Part shown: positions 1 to 5,977 of the stretch, piece by piece
How positions within the stretch are numbered: the stretch's first letter is position 1
How the letters are laid out: each line of letters opens with the position of its first letter
DNA from: Bacteroidota bacterium
GTDB taxonomy: Bacteria; Bacteroidota; Bacteroidia; Chitinophagales; Chitinophagaceae
NCBI GenBank assembly: GCA_023386395.1
Contig: JAEWJV010000418.1
Span: forward strand, 1 to 8,448
Direction: 5' to 3'
Length of the DNA: 8,448 nt
Translations under genes and position numbers: made by a program
Notes under the pieces: generated by a model
What the model was told of the DNA's origin: nothing
Databases searched by the model: none
The model's input: only the letters and a program-made list of their open reading frames with translations

Positions 1-197
1 TTCTTACTTCAGATAAGGAAAGCGAGCTGGCGGGACATGTGATAAAATTATTGCAGTACCCTGAATTAAAAAAAGAAATGGGCAGCAACGCATTACTGAA
101 AATGCGGAATACCACCTGGGAAAAAATTGGTGAGAAACATGCAGAGCTTTTCCATGAAATATTTACTGAAACAATTGCAAAAGGGCTACCCGCCTGA
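1..197 (+). CDS. C-terminal end of a glycosyltransferase (partial, 5' end outside window)
   Basis: An open frame enters from the left edge (first full codon at base 3) and ends at TGA 195-197, giving 64 residues. The piece is a helical tail with the pattern often found at the end of GT-B fold glycosyltransferases (GT4/group 1): a helix with 'LLQYPELKKEMGSNA', then 'TTWEKIGEKHAELFHEI', resembling the common 'L..P.l...m...a......sW..ia....~lY' ending. No catalytic residues fall inside the window. Only 17 nt separate its stop from the next start, so it is very likely in the same operon as the 362-aa protein and the GT4 enzyme that follow. The family assignment rests on the tail alone, so donor and acceptor cannot be guessed. 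Confidence 0.7.
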   Translation, partial: LTSDKESELAGHVIKLLQYPELKKEMGSNALLKMRNTTWEKIGEKHAELFHEIFTETIAKGLPA

Positions 198-214
198 CTT
201 AATAAAAATATGTT

Positions 215-1303
215 ATGATAACAAAATTTAAAGATGCACCAAAGAGGCGGAAGCTCAGGTTTGCAGATTTGCCCGAAATCAATTTTTCCCATATAAAAAA
301 CCTGACGGATGATACAGGCATTATACAACATGCAGTATTCAATATTCCTAACCGTAAAGAAGGTTATTGCACAGACGACAATGCCCGTGCGTTATTGTTG
401 TCTGTATTAACCTGCAAACAAACAGGTAATGATAAAGAGTATTTGCAATTGCTGCATGTTTATTTAAGCTTTATCCATTACATGCAAACAGACAGTGGCG
501 AGTTTAAAAATTTTATGAGCTATGCAAAAACAACGGAAGAAGAGCGTGGCTCAGAAGATGCATTTGGCAGAACAATGATGGCGCTTGGCTTTTTAATGAA
601 TGAAGGGCCTTCCAATATGTTCAGCAAAACAGCAGCAATTATTTTTTCAAAAGCTTACCGGCATATTGATGCGCTGATTTCTGTGCGTGGCATTGCCAAT
701 TCTATAATTGGCGTTTGCCAGTTTGTAAAATACAATTACCCTGACGATGTAAAAAGAGAGATGGTAATAAAGCTTTCCGACAGGATGGTTAATATGTATA
801 AACAGAACAGCGCAGATAACTGGCATTGGTTTGAACCAGTGCTTACTTATGATAATGCATTATTGCCGCTGGCATTATTAAATGCCTATGAAATTGCAGG
901 AGATGAATCTTACCTGGATATTGCTTTTGAAGCTATGGCGTTTTTGGAATCAAAGGTTTTGCAAAACGATATGTTGAGCCTGGTTGGAAACAATGGCTGG
1001 TGTGAACAAGGCAAGAAAGGCCATGCAAAATTTGATCAGCAGGGCATTGATGCCATGGCGATGGTGCTTTATTACCAGCAGGCTTATCGCATAACGCGAG
1101 ATGAAAATCATTTGTCGCGCATGTACATATGTTATCAATGGTTTCTCGGCAGGAATGAACTGGGTATTTCATTATATAATGCATCAACGGGTGGCTGTGC
1201 AGATGGACTGCACAGCACCGAAGTAAGCCTGAACCAGGGCGCAGAAAGCACACTCGCTTACTGGATATCACACATGGTGGTTGCCACCGAATTGAAGTTA
1301 TGA
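215..1303 (+). CDS. Putative (alpha/alpha)6-barrel carbohydrate-active protein, often labelled as glycosyltransferase-associated
   Basis: This 362-residue protein has no signal peptide or membrane segment. It reads as repeated helical hairpins with aromatic and acidic residues at hairpin ends, as in (alpha/alpha)6-barrel sugar enzymes. Notable motifs are GYCTDDNARAL (50-60), GSEDAFGRTMMALGF (112-126), NWHWFEPVLTYDNALLPLAL (202-221), FDQQGIDAMAMV (273-284) and NQGAESTLAYW (340-350). The conserved D/E residues in these motifs are candidate catalytic or sugar-binding positions. ATG 215 is chosen because the ATG at 210 is followed directly by a stop in its frame and the 215 start leaves a normal 17-nt gap to the upstream gene. 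Its stop overlaps the next gene's start by 4 nt (ATGA), implying translational coupling with the GT4 enzyme. Relatives may be annotated as glycosyltransferases because of this neighbourhood, but I see no GT-B motif here. Activity is unknown; hydrolase, epimerase-like or scaffold roles are all possible. Confidence 0.75.
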   Translation: MITKFKDAPKRRKLRFADLPEINFSHIKNLTDDTGIIQHAVFNIPNRKEGYCTDDNARALLLSVLTCKQTGNDKEYLQLLHVYLSFIHYMQTDSGEFKNFMSYAKTTEEERGSEDAFGRTMMALGFLMNEGPSNMFSKTAAIIFSKAYRHIDALISVRGIANSIIGVCQFVKYNYPDDVKREMVIKLSDRMVNMYKQNSADNWHWFEPVLTYDNALLPLALLNAYEIAGDESYLDIAFEAMAFLESKVLQNDMLSLVGNNGWCEQGKKGHAKFDQQGIDAMAMVLYYQQAYRITRDENHLSRMYICYQWFLGRNELGISLYNASTGGCADGLHSTEVSLNQGAESTLAYWISHMVVATELKL

Positions 1304-2319
1304 CAATTGCCCTGTTAGCGCCGCTTACATGGCGTACACCGCCAAGAAATTATGGACCCTGGGAGCAGGTGGTATCTGTTTTGGCAGAAGCACTTGTGCG
1401 GGAAGGAATTGAAGTAACCTTATTTGCAACAAGCGACTCTGTTACCAAAGCAAAGCTGGAGTCGGTTTGGGAAAAGCCCTTAGGCGAATACCCGGCTGAT
1501 GCAAAAGTGGCGGAGTGCATGCATATATCCCACCTGATGGAAATGGCTCCGCAGTTTGATGCGATACATAATCATTTTGATTTTTTACCACTCACCTATT
1601 CGCGGCTAATATGCACACCAATGATCACTACGATACATGGGTTTTCTTCAAAAGAAATTATCCCTGTCTATAAAAAATATAATAGCCGTTCATTTTATGT
1701 TTCCATCAGTAACAGCGACAGGCATGATGAGCTTACGTATCTTGATACGGTTTATAATGGATTGAATGAAGATCAATTCAGCCCTGGAAAAGGCAATGGC
1801 GGTTACCTGTTATACTTTGGAAGAATGCACCCGCACAAAGGCGCGTACGAAGCCATACAGATAGCTGCGCAATCAAGCAAAAAATTGTTGCTGTGCGGGC
1901 TGATACAGGATCAAGCATATTTTGAAGAAAAAATAAAACCTTACCTTAATGACAGTTCTGTTGTCTACCTGGGAAATGTTTGTCCTGCGCAACGTGATAT
2001 ATTATTAGGTGATGCCCTGGCATTGTTGCATCCTATTAGTTTTGACGAGCCTTTTGGCTTAAGTGTGGCTGAAGCTATGATGTGTGGCACACCGGTTATA
2101 GCATTCAACAGGGGTTCCATGGAGGAATTGATTATTGATGGCAAAACCGGGTTTTTAACCAATACTATTGAAGAAGCTGTTGAAGCAGTAAACAATATCC
2201 GGAAGCTTCACCGTTGCGAATGCCGCAACTATGCACTGGATAAATTCAGCAGTAAAATCATGGCATTAAAATATATCAGCTTATATCAAAAAATCATAAA
2301 AAAGCGCAACAGTCTTTAA
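1300..2319 (+). CDS. GT4-family (GT-B fold) retaining glycosyltransferase
   Basis: The 339-residue protein transfers a sugar from a nucleotide-activated donor to an unknown acceptor, probably in the cytoplasm or at the inner membrane face. N-terminal Rossmann features include the 'GPWEQVVSVLAEALVREG' helix after the first strand (19-36) and 'AIHNHFDF' (88-95), the usual acceptor-side histidine region. The C-terminal donor domain has 'YFGRMHPHKG' (172-181, with the Arg and Lys expected to contact donor phosphates) and 'FDEPFGLSVAEAM' (248-260), which contains the EX7E motif with Glu250 and Glu258. It ends with 'GTPVIAF' and the 'ELI.DGKTGFL' segment seen in most GT4 enzymes. Length is slightly short but complete. 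It overlaps the preceding gene by 4 nt and ends 5 nt from the convergent GH130 gene. The sugar donor cannot be read from sequence; GDP-mannose is attractive only because of the GH130 neighbour. Confidence 0.92.
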   Translation: MTIALLAPLTWRTPPRNYGPWEQVVSVLAEALVREGIEVTLFATSDSVTKAKLESVWEKPLGEYPADAKVAECMHISHLMEMAPQFDAIHNHFDFLPLTYSRLICTPMITTIHGFSSKEIIPVYKKYNSRSFYVSISNSDRHDELTYLDTVYNGLNEDQFSPGKGNGGYLLYFGRMHPHKGAYEAIQIAAQSSKKLLLCGLIQDQAYFEEKIKPYLNDSSVVYLGNVCPAQRDILLGDALALLHPISFDEPFGLSVAEAMMCGTPVIAFNRGSMEELIIDGKTGFLTNTIEEAVEAVNNIRKLHRCECRNYALDKFSSKIMALKYISLYQKIIKKRNSL

Positions 2320-2324
2320 CTGCA

Positions 2325-3785
2325 TTAATGCTGTTTCAATAACGCGTTCAACAGCTCATTAAGAGGCACTGATGCAAACGAAGAAGCATAATCTGATACA
2401 GCATAAGGAATGAATAATTTATCTCTATGTATTATAGAGCCACAGGAATACACCACGTTCGGAACATAACCGTCTCTTTCATCTTCATCAGGCATTAATA
2501 ATGGTTCCTGCAAGCGTCCTAATTCTATGGCAGGATCATTTAAATCGAATAAGCTTGCACCCAGGCAATACTTGCGCATGGCACCCACAGCGTGTGTAAT
2601 AACCAGCCAGCCTTTTTCTGTTTCAATAGGCGAACCGGCATTGCCTATCTGCACAAATTCCCAAGGATATTTTGGTTGTTGCAGCAGCAGTGCTTCATCC
2701 CACATATACAGGTCATCCGAAAACATGATATAATTATTGATGCCATCAATTCTCGACAGCATAACATACCGGCCATTTATCTTCCGGGGAAATAATGCAA
2801 GGTTCTTGTTTACTGCAGCGTGCCCATGCAAAGGCGCAATTTTAAAATGACAAAAATCTTTTGTAATAATAAGTTGTGGCAAGATAACAGATCCATCATA
2901 AGCAGTATAAGTAGCGATGTAACAATAACTGCCATCATCGTTTGTAAACTTTACAAAACGGGCATCTTCTATCCCGTTTTTTTCAGCCCTCGTTACCGGG
3001 AAAATAACACGTTCGGATAACAGCGAATCTGCAGGAAATTGTATCTCATAATTTGTATTTACAGCACTGAGAATTTCATGCTTCAGCTTCATTTCCTCAA
3101 CCGGAGAACCAATTGCCGGCAAAGCATTTTTAAGTGCAGTTTCCAATTCTTTATAGGAAAAAGATTCATTCAACTGATCCATTATATTCAAAAAAATATC
3201 TGCGTTTAAATTAACCTGCGCCAATACTTTTCTAAAAGCATTTTTCGATTCTCTTTCCTGTTGTGTAATGGAGCCTTCCGTTATAAATTTTCCTGAAGGT
3301 TCAAAATGTATAACGCCATTCTTTTTTAATATGCCCCGTTTAAATACCACGGAGGAAATATGGTTTTCACCGGTAGCCCTGAAACTTATAATTACTTTCT
3401 TTTGTCCTTTACCGGCCCCTTCCTGGTTTGTGTCTTCCACAATGGATGGATTAAATAACGCTGCTGCTTCAATGGAATACTCCATGGTGAAATAAGCGCC
3501 GGCAAGTAATTTTTTTGTTTCAGATAAGCTTTGTTTATCCGCATCAGTCAACAAATATTCAATAGCCTTAAAATGATTTAAAAAAATAGTTTGAATATTC
3601 CTGTAACGGCTTGAAAATTCCGAAAGAATACTTTGGAGCAAAGTATCAGCGGCTTTATCATCCAGCCGCAGTATCTTACTTATAAGCAACAGCGAGCGTT
3701 CATTGCCGGTGTTAAAAAATCTTGGTATTACTTTTTTATAATCGGGCCTGAGTTTTACACTGCTTCTGCTTACGGTTAATGCCAT
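2325..3785 (-). CDS. Long-form GH130 family beta-mannoside phosphorylase/hydrolase
   Basis: GH130 enzymes act on beta-linked mannosides, mostly by phosphorolysis to alpha-mannose 1-phosphate and some by hydrolysis. From ATG 3785 the protein has 486 residues without a signal peptide, so it should be cytoplasmic. I prefer this start over the upstream ATG at 3830 because residues MALTVSRSSVKLRPDYKKVI look like the family's usual N-terminus and the extra 15 residues do not. Residues 1-95 form a helical extension. Propeller motifs follow: 'EAAALFNPSIV' (106-116), 'SFRATGENHISS' (134-145), 'GIEDARFVKF' (271-280), 'GRYVMLSRIDG' (338-348), 'GNAGSPIETEKGWLVITHAV' (381-400) and 'DGYVPNVVYSCGS' (438-450). 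Asp274 fits the catalytic Asp of the family's EDPR motif, but Pro is replaced by Ala. Whether it uses phosphate or water cannot be settled by eye. It faces the transferase operon, suggesting turnover of the same glycan; this link is inference. Confidence 0.9.
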   Translation of the reverse strand: MALTVSRSSVKLRPDYKKVIPRFFNTGNERSLLLISKILRLDDKAADTLLQSILSEFSSRYRNIQTIFLNHFKAIEYLLTDADKQSLSETKKLLAGAYFTMEYSIEAAALFNPSIVEDTNQEGAGKGQKKVIISFRATGENHISSVVFKRGILKKNGVIHFEPSGKFITEGSITQQERESKNAFRKVLAQVNLNADIFLNIMDQLNESFSYKELETALKNALPAIGSPVEEMKLKHEILSAVNTNYEIQFPADSLLSERVIFPVTRAEKNGIEDARFVKFTNDDGSYCYIATYTAYDGSVILPQLIITKDFCHFKIAPLHGHAAVNKNLALFPRKINGRYVMLSRIDGINNYIMFSDDLYMWDEALLLQQPKYPWEFVQIGNAGSPIETEKGWLVITHAVGAMRKYCLGASLFDLNDPAIELGRLQEPLLMPDEDERDGYVPNVVYSCGSIIHRDKLFIPYAVSDYASSFASVPLNELLNALLKQH

Positions 3786-3917
3786 TTGATTGTATATTAT
3801 ATTGAAGGTACGTGAATAGCAGGCCAACAATCATAATAAATTATCTAACCAAGACTTGCAAACAGCATGGGGCTTGATTATTGTTATAATGAATTTTTAT
3901 AAATTTACTATCTGGCT

Positions 3918-4187
3918 ATGCATGAAAAAATTATAAATACAAACGAAGGTGAAGGGATAATTTATACGGTTGCTGGTAAAAAAATAAATGGCCAATGTAT
4001 AATTGAAAGATTGAAACTTCCATTTCTCAAAGTGCTCTATAACCCTCAAACAAAAAAAGGAAAGCTGTATTCTTTTTTTTCAGGTTCAATGCCTGATGAA
4101 GAAGGCAGGAAAAGATCTATAACCAAACAGGATATTAATGCTGCCGTAAAAGAAACGGTTGCGTGGGCAAAAGGCCATGTTGAATAG
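3918..4187 (+). CDS. Small hypothetical protein, 89 aa
   Basis: I do not recognise this 89-residue protein. It is basic and soluble-looking, with no signal peptide or membrane helix. The first half looks like beta strands (IIYTVAGKKINGQCII, then LPFLKVLYNP) and the last 25 residues form a probable helix (ITKQDINAAVKETVAWAKGHVE), suggesting a small alpha/beta domain. Composition is that of a normal protein and no longer ORF competes on either strand, which supports a real gene. A TAAATTTA sequence at 3900-3907 resembles a Bacteroidota -7 box, but it lies only 10 nt from the ATG, so the leader would be nearly absent. A run of eight T at 4073-4080 lies inside the frame and could be a slippage-prone spot. 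It is divergent from the GH130 gene with about 130 bp between them; a functional link is not shown. Confidence 0.6.
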   Translation: MHEKIINTNEGEGIIYTVAGKKINGQCIIERLKLPFLKVLYNPQTKKGKLYSFFSGSMPDEEGRKRSITKQDINAAVKETVAWAKGHVE

Positions 4188-4241
4188 ATTGATTAATGCT
4201 AAAGTTCCACATCAGATTTCTTTTTATTCACTTCATCATAC

Positions 4242-4553
4242 TTAACTTGCCAAAAAGAAAACCCGGATATACTTTTCATAGCTGTCAAGTGCTGATAGTT
4301 TCATCCGGTAAAATTCAAAAAGAGATTCTATATGTGTTGTTTTGGCTGAATAATCGCGCACAAATGCAACCATCTCCGGGTTAGCCTTTATCCACTCACT
4401 TTTAATAGAATGTGCTTTTAAATAGGAAATAATAATTTCTCCTTTAAAGTAAACAGGCATCTGTACCGCTGCAGTTTTAAGCAATTTTAATTCGTTGGTC
4501 ATTTCCGGGTACCTGTCAGCGCTAAAAACGTTTTCACTATTGAATAACATCAT
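4242..4553 (-). CDS. Small hypothetical protein, 103 aa
   Basis: This 103-residue product is unrecognised. It looks mostly alpha-helical, with segments NELKLLKTAAVQMPVYF, IIISYLKAH, WIKANPEMVAFVRDY and IESLFEFYRMKLSALDSYEKYI, and balanced charge, which suggests a soluble small protein and not a chance frame. Two adjacent ATG codons (4553 and 4550) could start it. The opposite strand carries a 62-residue frame with poor composition (4196-4384), judged to be a shadow. No partner gene runs in the same direction nearby, so it is probably transcribed alone from the region around 4554-4640. A short inverted repeat (GCCTT-ATTA-AAGGC, 4563-4576) lies just upstream of its start. Function is unknown and the call is only moderately secure. 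Confidence 0.5.
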   Translation of the reverse strand: MMLFNSENVFSADRYPEMTNELKLLKTAAVQMPVYFKGEIIISYLKAHSIKSEWIKANPEMVAFVRDYSAKTTHIESLFEFYRMKLSALDSYEKYIRVFFLAS

Positions 4554-4668
4554 ATAATTACTGCCTTATTAAAGGCCGTGATGTAATATACCATTAAAAG
4601 AATGTGGCTATTGTTAATGTTTAATTTATTTATGTTCATTTTATTAAAGAGTAATTAATACAATAACA

Positions 4669-4773
4669 TGAGTTATAAAACAAGTGAGAGAGATAAAGCC
4701 ATACTTGACATCGCATCAGGCCATGCTGGCTCAAAGAATACTTGTTTGTATGAAAACACATAACATCGTTTAA
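4669..4773 (+). CDS. Possible short ORF or gene remnant, 34 aa
   Basis: An ATG at 4669 opens a 34-residue frame that begins MSYKQVREIKPYLTSHQAML and ends at TAA 4771-4773. The composition (amphipathic helix with Lys, Arg, Gln and hydrophobics) is protein-like. A +1 shift at the stop would extend the reading by about 28 residues to TGA near 4857, which would fit a frameshifted remnant. The complementary strand is also open across the same stretch (4645-4815), which weakens the case for either. I cannot assign a family. Confidence 0.2.
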
Positions 4774-4875
4774 CCGGATAAGCCTTACGCGGTCAGGCAA
4801 TAAAATTCGAAGCATGGCATTAACATATTCAGGTGTCCAGCTTTACCGAAACTGTTGAAGAATATAGGAAACTGA

Positions 4876-4886
4876 TATACCGTATA
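4876..4886. promoter_or_regulatory. Palindrome 1, probable GntR operator half of a pair
   Basis: TATAC-C-GTATA is a perfect inverted repeat with 5-bp arms and one central base. It lies 61 bp before the regulator's ATG and shares its arms with a second palindrome whose centre is about 20 bp (roughly two helical turns) downstream. Palindromes of this kind are typical sites for dimeric winged-helix GntR repressors. Binding is inferred. Confidence 0.4.
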
Positions 4887-4892
4887 AAAAAT

Positions 4893-4908
4893 TATATACC
4901 AGTATATA
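4893..4908. promoter_or_regulatory. Palindrome 2, probable GntR operator
   Basis: TATATACCAGTATATA is a perfect inverted repeat with 7-bp arms around a 2-base centre. It ends 39 bp before the regulator's start codon and just upstream of a -7-like box at 4920, so a bound protein would cover the -33 region and block transcription. Its inner arms (TATAC/GTATA) repeat those of palindrome 1. Autoregulation by the GntR protein is the simplest reading; the sequence does not prove it. Confidence 0.5.
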
Positions 4909-4919
4909 CCTGTTTGTTT

Positions 4920-4927
4920 TATATTTA
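4920..4927 (+). promoter_or_regulatory. Bacteroidota-type -7 box candidate for the sugar operon
   Basis: TATATTTA matches seven of eight positions of the TAnnTTTG -7 element used by the Bacteroidota primary sigma factor. It would start transcription near 4934, about 14 nt before the GntR start codon. A good TTG at the expected -33 spacing is not visible; palindrome 2 occupies that area, so the promoter may be weak or the call wrong. Confidence 0.3.
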
Positions 4928-4947
4928 CCCACTTCTTTGTTTACCAC

Positions 4948-5964
4948 ATGAAAAAAACAATAACTGAACTGATTCAAATTGACCCCTCGCTTGCCACGCC
5001 TGTTTATAAGCAAATCGTGCAATCCATTTACAGGAACATTGATAATGGTGTACTGGTAAAGAATGATATCCTCCCTTCTGTAAATAAAATATCGGAAGTT
5101 TTTTCGCTGGCAAGAGGTTCTGTCTTTAGTGCCTATAATGATCTGCGCGCCTCCGGCATTATCGATTCTATTCCTGGAAAAGGTTATTTTGTTAAAAGCA
5201 CGGACACCAAACAAATCAAGCGAATTTTTCTTTTATTCAGCACTTTTACACCCTATAAAGAAACTTTGTTTAATGTGTTATTGAAGGCTTTGCCAAAGGA
5301 CTGCACACTCGATATTTATTTTCATCATCACAGTATCAAGATGTTTGAATCGCTTATCCGCGAACAAGGCGGCTACTATAACACGTTTATTATAATGCCT
5401 GAAGTGCACGACGCAACATCTTCTATACTTTCAAAGCTTGATCAACGCAATACTTTTCTTTTGGACGTCGGCTTTAAAGAATATAAGAAGCAATATCCCG
5501 GCGTATATCAAAACTTTGAAAAAGATATTTACTCTATTCTCCTGTCGAATAAAAATCTCATTGCGAAATATAAAAGATTATTCCTTGTTTTTCCCGAATC
5601 TGTCCGCACAAAAGATATTATAACCGGTTTCAACAAATTTGGCAAAACAAAAACTATTAGTACGGTTGTTATTAATAAGGTTAATGAAGATGATATTAAA
5701 AAGCAGGATGCTTTTATTGTTATTGAAGATAATGATCTTGTACAGATTGTAAAATTTGCCAAATTAAAAAGCTGGCAGCCAGGTAAAGACATTGGGATTA
5801 TTTCTTACAATGAAACCAATTTAAAAAGTGTAATTGGCAATGGCATTACGACCATCACCACTGACTTTGAAGCCATGGGCCGTTCAATGGCCGAAATGGT
5901 AATAAACGGGGATTACCATGTTATCGAAAATCCATTTATCATGATAGACAGGCAATCATTTTAA
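4948..5964 (+). CDS. GntR-family transcriptional regulator with LacI-like sugar-binding domain
   Basis: The 338-residue protein is a DNA-binding repressor or activator that responds to a small molecule, most likely a sugar or sugar phosphate. Residues about 16-83 form the GntR winged helix: 'TPVYKQIVQSIYRNIDNG' is the first helix, 'LPSVNKISEVFSLARGSVFS' the helix-turn-helix, and 'LRASGIIDSIPGKGYFV' the wing. Residues about 90-338 resemble a periplasmic-binding-protein-like effector fold: 'IKRIFLLFSTFTPYKETLFN' opens it, 'FIIMPEV' and 'AFIVIEDNDLVQIVKFAK' are typical strand/turn segments, and 'IGIISYNET' followed by 'ITTITTDFEAMGRSMAEMVI' matches the usual LacI/GntR ending. This architecture is found in Bacteroides regulators such as the L-fucose regulator FucR. 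It heads the operon, 13 nt before the isomerase gene, and sits directly downstream of two palindromes, arguing for local and autogenous control. The ligand is unknown; mannose, glucose or a derivative is likely from context. Confidence 0.9.
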   Translation: MKKTITELIQIDPSLATPVYKQIVQSIYRNIDNGVLVKNDILPSVNKISEVFSLARGSVFSAYNDLRASGIIDSIPGKGYFVKSTDTKQIKRIFLLFSTFTPYKETLFNVLLKALPKDCTLDIYFHHHSIKMFESLIREQGGYYNTFIIMPEVHDATSSILSKLDQRNTFLLDVGFKEYKKQYPGVYQNFEKDIYSILLSNKNLIAKYKRLFLVFPESVRTKDIITGFNKFGKTKTISTVVINKVNEDDIKKQDAFIVIEDNDLVQIVKFAKLKSWQPGKDIGIISYNETNLKSVIGNGITTITTDFEAMGRSMAEMVINGDYHVIENPFIMIDRQSF

Positions 5965-5977
5965 ATAATACAGCAGT

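Larger units (their letters stand above)
4554..4947. other. Intergenic region without a confident gene
   Basis: About 390 bp separate the 103-aa minus-strand gene from the GntR gene. The left part should hold the promoter of the minus-strand gene. The middle (about 4640-4860) is less AT-rich and contains short open frames on both strands in the same codon register: 34 residues on plus (4669-4773) and 56 on minus (4645-4815). Neither resembles a protein I know; they may be the decayed remains of a gene or chance. The right end (4876-4947) carries two palindromes and a -7-like box, the probable control region of the sugar operon. I saw no tRNA, rRNA, riboswitch or insertion-sequence end here. 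Confidence 0.6.

Noticed and set aside
933..1271. 112-residue frame on the minus strand inside the helical-barrel gene
   Set aside because: It lies fully antisense to a well-supported gene and its Cys/His-rich composition is not protein-like; a shadow frame.
2322..2331. GCATTAATGC perfect palindrome between the convergent genes as a possible terminator
   Set aside because: It has no loop, a short AT-rich core and no following T-run, so it cannot form a convincing terminator hairpin.
3786..3830. Upstream ATG giving a 15-residue longer GH130 protein
   Set aside because: The extra residues look unlike the family's N-terminus, whereas the start at 3785 gives the familiar MALTV...KLRPD beginning.
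4196..4384. 62-residue plus-strand frame downstream of the 89-aa gene
   Set aside because: Overlaps the better-looking 103-aa minus-strand frame and has poor composition; treated as a shadow.
4843..5214. 123-residue minus-strand frame across the start of the GntR gene
   Set aside because: Covers the operator region and the DNA-binding domain of a clear regulator on the other strand; no recognisable domain.
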